NCBI GenBank assembly: GCA_016191555.1
Contig: JACPVX010000025.1
Span: 16,616 to 80,615 of the forward strand
DNA length: 64,000 nt
Source: Bacteroidota bacterium
GTDB lineage: Bacteria > Bacteroidota > Bacteroidia > Cytophagales > Cyclobacteriaceae
Reading direction: 5' to 3'
Of the stretch, positions 44,001-51,681 are shown one piece after another. The position numbers and the translations under genes were made by a program. Numbering within the stretch: the first letter of the stretch is position 1; every line of letters begins with the position of its first letter. A model generated the notes under the pieces. It was not told the origin of the DNA. It worked only from the letters and a program-made list of their open reading frames with translations, and did not search any database.

Positions 44001-47000
44001 AGTGAATTTTGCAGATGGTGACTTCTTCACGTTGGCCCTGCCCAATGTACCCGCACCAGGTGGCGTGGTGAACGATATGACATTATGGTTAAAATCAGAT
44101 AAAGGTGTATCCGGTGTAGCAAATGCTTCTGAGTGGGACGACCAAAGTGGTAATGGATTTAATGTGCTGCAATCTGCCGCGGGCAATCAACCATCCATTC
44201 AACCAAACAGGATAAACTTTAACCCCACATTACAATTTGATGGAGCGAACGATTATCTATCACTAACTGGAGGTATTTTGGGAAATGCAAATACCTTCAC
44301 GGATGTATACGCATTTGTAGTTTCTCGAACCAATACGATCAGTACCAGTTCGATTTTCTTTGAAAACGCTAGCGGAGCAAGTCCACAATTTAATTTCCAT
44401 TCGCCCTGGAGTGATAATAATTTATATTGGGATGCCGGTAACACGGGAACAAATCGTTTGGCAGTTAATTGGGGAGGGAACATCAACACTCCATTTATGT
44501 GGGCCTTGCAAGCCAGTACAACGGCTACGCCAAGTGGTGCACGTCAGGATATTTATCGAAATGGTTTCCGCATGGCCAATGATGCAACCATGAATGCTTT
44601 CACAGGAAACAATAATAATTTCTTCATCGGCTCGAGCTCAACAACTTCTAATTTCTACAATGGAGACATTGGTGAAGTTATCATTTATACAGGCCCATTG
44701 ACAATACTAAAAACGCAACAGATTCAAAGTTATTTGGCGTTGAAGTATGGAATAACCATTACCGCTTTTGATTACATCTCCTCAGCAGGCACATCTGTTT
44801 ACCGTAATACTACAGTACAAGCAAGCTATGCACGAGATATTGCAGGTATTGCACGCGATGATAATTCTGCATTGGATCAACGGAAATCAAAAACCATCAA
44901 TACTACGGGTGATCTAATTACTATTGCGAATGGAAATTTTACCTCACCAACTGCTTTCGCCAACAATTTGGAATCACTCGTATGGGGACATAATGGTCTA
45001 GTAACGCAAGCGGACGCGGCTACACCTGCTTACACACATAATGGAGTTAGTATTGTTCGACAAATCGCAAGGGTATGGTCGACCGAAAAAATTGGAGCCC
45101 CTTCGGGCAACGCTATAGTAGAGGTAGATCTAAGTACGGTAATAGGCCCAAGCGGAGCGGGTACAAACAATACGGCAGATATCCGACTGTTAATAGACAA
45201 CGATGCCACATTTGGTAATGCATCTGCTAGTGAACGTGCATATGCGGCATCTTCGGTTACGGGTAATAAAATTTATTTTACGGTACCCTATGCTGATGTC
45301 CCTTCCAATCAGGGATTCTTTACTGTTGGTTCAATCAATGCAACTACTGCACCATTAACAACACCCTCACCTGGTGGACTGGCCGTTGATTTACGTTTGT
45401 GGATAAAAGCTGATGCGGGAGTAACCGGTGGCGCCACTGCATCTTCTTGGACGGATCAGGGCCCGAATGCCTTTGTGTTGAACCAGGCAAATGGGGCAAA
45501 TCAGCCAACCGTAATTGCGACAGGAACAAATAGTAATCCAGCTATTCAATTTGATGGTGTGAGTGACGATATGACCATCACCAATGGTGTGTTTAAAACC
45601 TTGACGCATTCAGATGTTTATATATACGCTGTATCCAAAGCGTTGACTGTTAAATCAGCCAAACTAACCAACGAGAATACAGCCAGCGGTCAATCTGGGT
45701 TTTATGCTCCATGGGTAGATAATAATATTTACTGGGATGCTGGTGACGCTGGTGCTAACAATCGATTAGTTACTGCATGGGGAGCAACCACCAATATTCC
45801 TTATTTATGGTCGGTTGGTGCAAGTACCACGGCTACGCCTTCTACCGCTAAGCAAGACATACTTAGAAATGGTTTACGTATTGGAAATGATAATACGTTT
45901 ACTGCTTTTACAGGAAGCAATTCCAATTTTACTCTCGGTTCTCAGGCGGGCAACAATTTTTACAATGGCGAGTTATCTGAAATGATCATTATCACCAGCT
46001 CGTTGACAAGTGCACAACAACTTCGTCTGCATAGTTATTTGGCAGTGAAATATGGTATCACGTTAGATCAAACGACTCCGCAAAATTATGTCGCTTCTGA
46101 TGGAACCGTAATTTATGACGCAGTGGCAACCAATAGCGGATTCCGTGCAGATATTGCTGGAATCGGAAGAGATGATATTTCCGCCTTGGATCAGCGCAAA
46201 TCACAAAGTGTAAATACACGCTCCGCCTTGCAAATCGATAAGGGTGGAGCTTTCGCAACAGACAAAACATTTTTAATGTGGGGCAGCGACAACGCGGTGC
46301 TAGGTCTTACCACTAGCAATGCACATCCATCGCTTACCTATCGCGTAAGCCGTACTTGGCGCACCGACTTCACAGGGGCGCCAGGCGCTGTTGATGTAAT
46401 CTTCGACCTCACTGCCGGAATTTACAACAGTGGCAATGCCGCAGACTATTTATTGTTAGTCAAAAATTCAAATTCAAACTTTGCAACAGGTGCTACTACC
46501 TATGCCGGTACGCTGGTAGGCAGTCGACTTACCTTTGCAGGAATTAATTTTGCCGATGGTGATTATTTCTCACTGGGTGTTGCTAACATGCCTGCTCCCG
46601 GAGGTGTAGTTCCTAATATGCATTATTGGGTGAAGGCAGATGCAGGAGTTACTGGAGCGGCTACAGTATCAGCATGGGCAGACCAAAGTGGAAATGGGTT
46701 TAATGTTTCGCAAGCCTCAGCGGCTAATCAACCTACCCTGCAAAATAACCGCACCAATTTCAATCCTGCATTGCAGTTTGATGGTACCAATGATCAACTC
46801 ACTCTCTTTGGTGGTATTATGGGAACTTCTACCTATACAGATTTTCATGCCATTATGGTGGCCAGAACTAATACGGTGGCGGCAACTTCTGCGTTTTATG
46901 AAAATCAATCAGCGGGTGGACGCATCAATCTTCATCTTCCATGGAGTGATAATAATTTGTATTGGGATGCGGGTTCAGCAGGAGGTACGCAACGACTAAG

Positions 47001-48477
47001 CACACCATGGGGTGGTGTTGCAGCGACTAATTATGTATGGAGCTTTACCTCCAGTACTACGGCAACACCTTCTGGGGCTCGACAAGATATTTACCGCAAT
47101 GGAAGAAGAATTGCCAACGACAATACGATGGCAGCATTCACAGGTAACAATAGTAATTTTAATCTTGGATCCTCTGGTGGTAGTGGTTTCTTCAATGGTG
47201 ACATAGATGAAGTAGTGTTCTATAAAGGAGCATTGTCATTATCGCAATTGCAGCGCATTCAAAGTTATCTGGCCATCAAATACGGTATTACTTTAGATCA
47301 AACCGCGGCTCAGAATTATTACGCATCTGATTGGAATGGCGCTACCGGAACAGTCGTTTGGGATGCAACAGCGGCCGGCACCTATAAAACTGACATAACA
47401 GCAATTGGCCGTGATGATAACTCGGCACTTAGCCAAAAGCAATCCGCTAGCGTCAATGCAAACAATGTATTGACGATTGGAAACGCAGCGATCGCAGCTG
47501 ACAATAGTTCGAACTCAAATTCATTTGCAGTCGATAAGAGTTTCTTCTCATGGGGTCACAACAATCAAGTGATGGCAGCATTAACAGGAACGGACTTTGG
47601 AACGACTGTGAACGCTGAAGTGATTAAAGCGCGCTTGGCCAGAACGTGGTTCTCAAAAGAGACGGGAACAGTGGGAACATTGAAGCTGCGTTTCAATATG
47701 GCCAATGTGGTTGGTGTAAGCGGATTCCTTGGGAATAATGATTTGAATGATGTTCGCTTGCTGGTAGATGCGGATGGTGTATTTGCGACAGGGTCAACTT
47801 CCATTGCGCCATCAAGTGTAGATAACACAACCGATATTGTGGAATTTGATTACGATTTTGCAGCGGGCACCGGATTCTATTTTTCGATTGGCAGTGTTAA
47901 TCTGGCAACAGCACCTCTTCCCGTGGAATTGATCAGCTTCACGGCTACTCCTGATCAGGACGGAGTTATTCTGAAATGGGCAACCGCTTCTGAATTGAAC
48001 AACCAGTATTTTGAAGTGGAATCTTCCATTGATGGAAAAAATTGGAGTGTAGTAGCAAAAGTGGATGGACAAGGCACGAAAAATTCGCGCACAGATTACC
48101 AACAACTGGATGCTACACCTTACCAAGGCATTTCTTACTATCGTTTGAAGCAAGTTGACTTTGATGGAAAGTCTACTTTATCCGATATCGTGCAAGTTGA
48201 TTTCCACAATGCCATTAAATTGACGGTATCTCCTAACCCATCCAATGGTAGCAATACGGTTAAACTAAAATTGAATGCAGTGCCGTCAGGCTCACAATTA
48301 CTGATACGTGTTACCAGCTTGCAAGGTATTGAGTTGGTGCGCCATCAGATTCAATTGACAGAGAAAAATAGTGTAGAGCAACAATTGGATGTGAAAGGAC
48401 TGGCGAATGGAACCTACCTCATCACAGCCGAGTTTGACGGACAAGTTCGTCAGGCGAAACTGATTGTAACTCACTAA
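38074..48477 (+). CDS. Giant secreted modular protein (3467 residues) with T9SS-type C-terminal domain
   Basis: Signal peptide in the first 23 residues (LWLLLVLISCPFLSKSQ), then eight modules of about 390-440 residues (27-3280), then a C-terminal region with VELISFTATPDQDGVILKWA and a final 90-residue sorting domain (SPNPSNGSNTVKLKLN to the end, with LANGTYLITAEFDG) of the type IX secretion type A class. Each module has a lectin/LamG-like beta domain followed by a segment with KYGITLxHNYLASDGTVxWD and the hallmark GIGRDDxSxLDQxKS. The composition is Ser, Thr, Asn and Gly rich. The protein is probably exported by T9SS to the cell surface or medium as an adhesin or structural protein. No enzymatic residues are evident. 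A strong terminator follows. Confidence 0.88.
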   Translation: MKQLPLWLLLVLISCPFLSKSQSPGGVSTNLKTWVKGDVGVTGTTNVSLWADQSGLGNNFSQGTVANQPALVTSDINGHSTISFSGSTTIMTPGAAVANLNTTVFTVALPNVNSNWRTMFRGTTADHPLIVQSGGTTLGYYDNDNGGLQSSGFTWLQNEIAVVGLEMRAGDVNFRKNGVQGSSTATINLAGLSLNFFGNYQGNNQPFGRIAETIIYNSATALTTTEKEKIESYLAIKYGLTLAHNYLASDGSVLWDVTTNAGFNNNITGVGRDDASALDQQASSSINATGSLRMDEGGAFASDLNFILWGDNGSSGTNANVASPYFFRSSKIWRAAVKGTPGNVTFSVNLQTIGFPVTASASDYVLLKDTDTDFSSGATTHTTGASLVGNTLTFTGVSFTNGDYFTIAAANAGLPGGVAGPIFWVKGDVGVTGTTDVSNWADQSGSSTNATQATLANQPSQLTNDLNFHSTIDFSGTTDFFSITNAPANLNSTVFTVAVPRVNSNWRTMFRGTASDHPLIIQSGGTGLGYYDGDNLGFKSSGFTWLQNEAALVGLEMKAGDVNFRKNGVQGASIATINLAGLNLNSFGNYTTNSQQFGRIAETIIYNSVTPLTATEKEKIESYLAIKYGITLSHNYLASDGTVLWDVTANATYNNNVTGVGRDDLSSLDQQKSLSINAAGSVTLDKAASFPTDKSFIVFGDDAGAGSSSNVANTYSARATRIWKTAVTGVPGSVNFSINLQTIGFPNTGTATDYVVLKDTDTDFSTGATAHSTGAALVGNTLSFTGVTFNDGEFFTIAAANVSLPGGIAGNLTVWLKSNNGLEKAGNVAASNGDAVVRWVDQSGFGRNYTAVAGPTLQSNTLNFNPSAEILAGGFDAPVGSELSNDWTVFFISQKLASDNNGRLFDGHTGNFLWAHWNVYTNSIYLNANPANHNTGVATTVGIQNLHLHSYKRESAGGTLEARADGSLLNTFGSSNSANGIRIDINAGQFAASESSNSRVGEMIIYNSALASTDVNKIESYLGIKYGITLTHDYVATNGATLWNVTTNAGFNNNITGIGRDDEAGLNQPKSLSMNATGSVTLDKGGAFATNKDFILWGDNGLTGTNANIPAVYSARSNKIWKTQLNGTPGAVDFSVNLLTMGFPNSGNAASYVLLKDTDTDFSTGATVHSAGASIVGNTLSFTGVTFNDGEFFTIAASNLVLPGGIAGTVFWVKGDVGVTVTTDVSNWADQSGIGNDAFQNNAANQPSLLANAINFHSAIDFSGSTDIMTPITAPTNLNTTVFTVAVPNVNSNWRTMFRGTVADHPLIVESGGTRLGYYDNDNVGFKVSGFTWLQNETAMVALEMRTGDVNFRKNGSQGASIGTINLAGLNLNNFGNIQGGSQPFGKIAETIIFNTTSPLTTTEKEKIESYLGVKYGLTLTHNYIAGDASIYWDLTANTGYNNNITGVGRDDVSGLDQRKSKSSNSGSVLTLEKTSSFTSNKDFWIAGDDGGSLGASTTNTHPSYPMRVTRIWKADLNGAPGVVDISFDLGTGIYNSGLVADYALLFKTGDTDFSTGATAYTAGASIVSNVITFTNVPIADGDFFTLALPRVVAPGGVINGLNVWLKANAGVYSDAGVTAATDGGNVQRWGDQTTLSNHASNTGTPVWNSSNNLINYNPTVYYDGVSGHNLTYNPTNQYTVITMGRMEGTQNKRMFASRSGNVLLGTWNGREDVLYLDANPSLLTGLAASTNPKLYATTRATSGVYQFLRNGLTLYSGASSFNSTVRLAIANGGASGIGEASKAYVSEVIQYDRDLSAVELNRVNSYMAIKYGVTLDQTTPANYVSANGTVVWDGTVNSGYKYNIAGIGRDDASGLSQPKSKSINIGAPVIVDKGGAFGTDLDFMVWGSNSAYLTPTNVNAHPSYPYRVGKIWKVDVSGTPGTVSVSFDLSAGIYNTNNPTDYALLIKNADNNFSTGATAHTTGAAFNGTILTFTGVNFADGDFFTLALPNVPAPGGVVNDMTLWLKSDKGVSGVANASEWDDQSGNGFNVLQSAAGNQPSIQPNRINFNPTLQFDGANDYLSLTGGILGNANTFTDVYAFVVSRTNTISTSSIFFENASGASPQFNFHSPWSDNNLYWDAGNTGTNRLAVNWGGNINTPFMWALQASTTATPSGARQDIYRNGFRMANDATMNAFTGNNNNFFIGSSSTTSNFYNGDIGEVIIYTGPLTILKTQQIQSYLALKYGITITAFDYISSAGTSVYRNTTVQASYARDIAGIARDDNSALDQRKSKTINTTGDLITIANGNFTSPTAFANNLESLVWGHNGLVTQADAATPAYTHNGVSIVRQIARVWSTEKIGAPSGNAIVEVDLSTVIGPSGAGTNNTADIRLLIDNDATFGNASASERAYAASSVTGNKIYFTVPYADVPSNQGFFTVGSINATTAPLTTPSPGGLAVDLRLWIKADAGVTGGATASSWTDQGPNAFVLNQANGANQPTVIATGTNSNPAIQFDGVSDDMTITNGVFKTLTHSDVYIYAVSKALTVKSAKLTNENTASGQSGFYAPWVDNNIYWDAGDAGANNRLVTAWGATTNIPYLWSVGASTTATPSTAKQDILRNGLRIGNDNTFTAFTGSNSNFTLGSQAGNNFYNGELSEMIIITSSLTSAQQLRLHSYLAVKYGITLDQTTPQNYVASDGTVIYDAVATNSGFRADIAGIGRDDISALDQRKSQSVNTRSALQIDKGGAFATDKTFLMWGSDNAVLGLTTSNAHPSLTYRVSRTWRTDFTGAPGAVDVIFDLTAGIYNSGNAADYLLLVKNSNSNFATGATTYAGTLVGSRLTFAGINFADGDYFSLGVANMPAPGGVVPNMHYWVKADAGVTGAATVSAWADQSGNGFNVSQASAANQPTLQNNRTNFNPALQFDGTNDQLTLFGGIMGTSTYTDFHAIMVARTNTVAATSAFYENQSAGGRINLHLPWSDNNLYWDAGSAGGTQRLSTPWGGVAATNYVWSFTSSTTATPSGARQDIYRNGRRIANDNTMAAFTGNNSNFNLGSSGGSGFFNGDIDEVVFYKGALSLSQLQRIQSYLAIKYGITLDQTAAQNYYASDWNGATGTVVWDATAAGTYKTDITAIGRDDNSALSQKQSASVNANNVLTIGNAAIAADNSSNSNSFAVDKSFFSWGHNNQVMAALTGTDFGTTVNAEVIKARLARTWFSKETGTVGTLKLRFNMANVVGVSGFLGNNDLNDVRLLVDADGVFATGSTSIAPSSVDNTTDIVEFDYDFAAGTGFYFSIGSVNLATAPLPVELISFTATPDQDGVILKWATASELNNQYFEVESSIDGKNWSVVAKVDGQGTKNSRTDYQQLDATPYQGISYYRLKQVDFDGKSTLSDIVQVDFHNAIKLTVSPNPSNGSNTVKLKLNAVPSGSQLLIRVTSLQGIELVRHQIQLTEKNSVEQQLDVKGLANGTYLITAEFDGQVRQAKLIVTH
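38154..47917 (+). repeat. Eight tandem coding modules inside the giant protein, order A-A-B-A-B-C-C-C
   Basis: Modules start near 38154, 39325, 40495, 41690, 42866, 44067, 45385 and 46608. By their first half they fall into three types. Type A (1, 2, 4) shares NSNWRTMFRG and DHPLI. Type B (3, 5) shares a GNFLWAHWN or GNVLLGTWN segment with YLNANP or YLDANP. Type C (6, 7, 8) shares PWSDNNLYWDAG-like residues. All carry the same second half ending in the GIGRDD motif. The DNA of modules 1 and 4 and of modules 6 and 8 is still very similar over tens of bases, so duplication or gene conversion is recent. Confidence 0.85.
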
Positions 48478-48491
48478 AGAAAGAGTCAATA

Positions 48492-48522
48492 AAAAAAGCC
48501 TCGCATTTCGCGGGGCTTTTTT
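48492..48522. terminator. Bidirectional intrinsic terminator
   Basis: AAAAAAGCCTCGC (48492-48504) pairs with GCGGGGCTTTTTT (48510-48522) over 13 positions with one T-G wobble and a 5-base loop. A-run and T-run flank the GC core, so it can stop transcription from both directions: the giant gene on the plus strand and the propeller protein gene on the minus strand. Confidence 0.9.
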
Positions 48523-48544
48523 GTTTCATATAAGTTTTGGATCG

Positions 48545-51500
48545 TTAATTCACTATCGGATTTTTCTTGATCATGATAACATCCACTCCTTTTTCTTTTG
48601 CCAAAGAATTGATCCGCTCAGTGTTTTGCTGGATAGTTTGCTGTAACTTAGTTAGCTCTTCATCAATTATTTTTGATAACTGCTGACGTACTTCTTCTCC
48701 TTGTTGAGTTGGCGGGAAATCCCCAGCTGCCTGCTCGCTGAGCAAGTGAGCCAACCGGTTGTTGATTTTGATTCCGTAATTCAATGGATCTTGTACGCTC
48801 TTGTTTTTTGTTTGATGTAAGTTGTTTTCGTGTTGAGTTAACTCTGTTTCAAACTTTTTCACCATTTCCGAAAGTTCTTTGTATTGCGCTTCGTTACCCA
48901 TTTTGTTTTTCAACGAACCAAGATCGTCTTTGATCTTACGAATATCAATCACACCTTGATTTGCTTCACTCACCTTGTCGCGCACTTTTACCAAGAAATC
49001 AAACTGTGCTTGAAATTCATCAGCCGTAGTATTGATACGTGGGTCTTTCAGGATTTCAAACTCTTGCTCAAGGCTTTGATCGTTCACTGTTAGTTGCACT
49101 TTGTATTTGCCGGGTACTGCTTTCGGACCCACATTGGGTGAACCATAAAACACCATTCCCGGAAAGGATTGAAATCCTGCATAACGCATATCCCAAACAA
49201 AGCGATTGCCACCTGCTTTTATTTTTAATTGCTCGTTTCGCTCTTTTGATTTGTTACTGTACGTGCGAATCACTTTCCCGCTATTTTCCACGAAAGTGAT
49301 TTTCACTTCATCTTTTTCATCCAACGCCTTTAGATAAAAATGAACCATCACACCGCCAGGATGATTTTCGCCTTCGCCTTTGCGTGCCTCGCGATAGCCA
49401 CCCTGACTTGGCATGCGATACGTTGGCATGGGCTTGTAGAGGATGCGATCTTTCGAAGCCAATTCGGTAGTTAGCTGTTGGAGAGGTGTAAGATCATCGA
49501 TCATCCAAAATCCACGGCCGTGAGTTGCAGCGATCAGGTTATCGTTCTTCACGGTAAGATCAGCTATGGGCACGGGAGGAATATTTAGCTTGAAGGAATT
49601 CCAACTCGCGCCATCATCAAAGGAAACCCACATTCCTTTTTCTGTACCGGCATACAACAAACCGGGACGCTTGAGGTCGGCACGTACGACTCGAGCGAAT
49701 TCTTCAGATGGAATTCCTTGTGTGATCTGTGTCCATGTTTTACCGTAGTCGGTGGTTTTATAGATGTACGGAGTGTAATCTCCAAACTTGTACGAAGTTG
49801 CCACCGCGTAGGCTCCGCCTTTCACAAATGGATTTACATCAATGCTGTTCCACATGTTGTACTTGGGAGATGTAGCAGGAGTCACATTCTTCCAGCTCTT
49901 ACCTCCATCCGTAGTTACGTGTATTAATCCGTCATCTGATCCGGTCCAGATTTCGTCTTTTGTAAATGGAGATTCTGCAATCACAAAAATGTTAGCATAG
50001 TATTCAGCTCCCGTGTTGTCTTGTGTGATAGGGCCTCCGGATGATTTGATGGTTTCGGGTTCACCTCGCGTTAAGTCCGGACTAATCTCTTGCCAACTTT
50101 GACCACCATTCGTAGTGGCATGCAAATGATTCGATCCCGCAAATAATTTTTTAGGATCATGTTTGCTAAACACCAACGGATAATTCCAATTGAAGCGATA
50201 TTTCATTACTTCTACTCCTGAACCAGCAGGAAGATCAGGCCACACATTGGTGCTTCGCTCCTGACCGTTTTCGAGATTCTGCATGCTCATGTATCCTTTG
50301 TAATCACTTCCGTAAATGATGGAAGGATTAAGTGGGTCGGGTGCAAGATGCGCGCTTTCGCCAATGGAGAGAGCCACCCAATCTTTATCAGAAATAGAAC
50401 TTCCATTGGTACGATGTGAAATTCGTACGCTCGTGTTGTCTTGCTGCGCTCCTAAAATGTGATACGGAAATGCGTTGTCTGTTGTAACCCGATAAAATTG
50501 AGCTGTAGGTTGATTGTGATAGGTAGTCCAGTTTTCGCCACCGTCATTTGAAATTTGGGCGCCACCATCATCGGCAATGGCCATGCGTTGATTGTTCGTA
50601 GGATCAATCCACAAATCGTGGTGATCACCATGCGGAGCGTCTTTCAACTCAAAAGTCTTGCCACCATCCTTCGATACACCATAACTCACATTCATCACAA
50701 AAACTTTGTCTTCGTTTTGCGAATCGGCATAGATGCGGCAATAGTACCACGCCCTTTGTAACAGTGCACGATCCTGATTCACACGGGTCCAAGTGCTACC
50801 TGCATCGTCTGACCGATAAATGCCTGGTGCTTCTGTGTTTTCTATAATAGACCAAATACGATTCGAGTTGACAGGTGAAACCGTTACTCCGATAATGCCA
50901 TTGATTCCTTTCGGCATGCCGGGCTTATCCGACAGATTCTCCCACGTCTCTCCACCGTCTGTACTTTTATACAATTTTGAATCAGGACCTCCACTGTCCA
51001 TGCGATAGCCATTGCGTTTCATGCTCCACATGGCAGCATATAAAATGCGGGGGTTGTTGGGATCCATCACGAAATCTCCAGCCATGGTAGAAGAATTGAT
51101 GTACAGAATTTTTTTCCAGGTGGTGCCGCCATCGGTACTTCTGAAAATTCCACGCATTTCATTTGGCTTCCACAGGTTGCCCATCGCGGCCACATACACT
51201 ACGTCTGCATTTTTTGGATGAATACGAATGCGCGAAATATGTCGCGAGTCTTTTAGACCGATATGTTTCCATGTGGTGCCTGCATCGGTTGATCGCCACA
51301 CGCCCCAGCCACTCGATACATTGTTGCGCAGTGTTTGTTCACCTTCGCCAACGTAGATAACGTTAGGATCGCTTGGGGCAACAGCCACCGCTCCAATCGT
51401 TCCACCAAAATAGTTATCGGTCAGGTTCTCCCATGATTGACCTGCGTCTTTTGTGCGCCACACGCCTCCACCCACCGTGCCGAAGTAATACAAATTCGGG

Positions 51501-51676
51501 TTGCCCACCACACCGGTGACGGTACATGACCTGCCTCCGCGGTAAGGCCCGACTTCGCGCCAGCGAATGCCGGAGTAAAGGGCGGCATCAAACGAAAGCG
51601 TAGAGGGCTGTGGTTTTTTCTGTGCCCACACATCTGCGACAAGCAGGACAAGTATGAAAAGAACAATTTGCTTCAT
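48545..51676 (-). CDS. Secreted BNR/sortilin-like beta-propeller protein, copy 2
   Basis: 1043 residues with a signal peptide (IVLFILVLLVADVWAQ). About residues 25-730 form a large propeller of the BNR/Asp-box and VPS10 type: SxDxGxTW boxes recur (RSTDAGTTWKHI, RSTDGGTTWKKI, KSTDGGETWENL, TTDGGKSWKNV), with YVGEGEQTLRNN near the start. The C-terminal 300 residues include a beta region (VRFVWDMRYAGFQSFPGM-like) and a long coiled coil. Proteins like this are common in Bacteroidota and are called glycosyl hydrolase or sortilin-like without proven activity. The gene begins 5 bases after the stop of its paralog, so the two are cotranscribed. Confidence 0.85.
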   Translation of the reverse strand: MKQIVLFILVLLVADVWAQKKPQPSTLSFDAALYSGIRWREVGPYRGGRSCTVTGVVGNPNLYYFGTVGGGVWRTKDAGQSWENLTDNYFGGTIGAVAVAPSDPNVIYVGEGEQTLRNNVSSGWGVWRSTDAGTTWKHIGLKDSRHISRIRIHPKNADVVYVAAMGNLWKPNEMRGIFRSTDGGTTWKKILYINSSTMAGDFVMDPNNPRILYAAMWSMKRNGYRMDSGGPDSKLYKSTDGGETWENLSDKPGMPKGINGIIGVTVSPVNSNRIWSIIENTEAPGIYRSDDAGSTWTRVNQDRALLQRAWYYCRIYADSQNEDKVFVMNVSYGVSKDGGKTFELKDAPHGDHHDLWIDPTNNQRMAIADDGGAQISNDGGENWTTYHNQPTAQFYRVTTDNAFPYHILGAQQDNTSVRISHRTNGSSISDKDWVALSIGESAHLAPDPLNPSIIYGSDYKGYMSMQNLENGQERSTNVWPDLPAGSGVEVMKYRFNWNYPLVFSKHDPKKLFAGSNHLHATTNGGQSWQEISPDLTRGEPETIKSSGGPITQDNTGAEYYANIFVIAESPFTKDEIWTGSDDGLIHVTTDGGKSWKNVTPATSPKYNMWNSIDVNPFVKGGAYAVATSYKFGDYTPYIYKTTDYGKTWTQITQGIPSEEFARVVRADLKRPGLLYAGTEKGMWVSFDDGASWNSFKLNIPPVPIADLTVKNDNLIAATHGRGFWMIDDLTPLQQLTTELASKDRILYKPMPTYRMPSQGGYREARKGEGENHPGGVMVHFYLKALDEKDEVKITFVENSGKVIRTYSNKSKERNEQLKIKAGGNRFVWDMRYAGFQSFPGMVFYGSPNVGPKAVPGKYKVQLTVNDQSLEQEFEILKDPRINTTADEFQAQFDFLVKVRDKVSEANQGVIDIRKIKDDLGSLKNKMGNEAQYKELSEMVKKFETELTQHENNLHQTKNKSVQDPLNYGIKINNRLAHLLSEQAAGDFPPTQQGEEVRQQLSKIIDEELTKLQQTIQQNTERINSLAKEKGVDVIMIKKNPIVN

Positions 51677-51681
51677 GATAA

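Noticed and set aside
38154..47917. The modular giant as a nonribosomal or polyketide megasynthase
   Set aside because: It has a signal peptide, beta-rich lectin-like modules and a T9SS-type C-terminus, with no condensation, adenylation, ketosynthase or carrier motifs.
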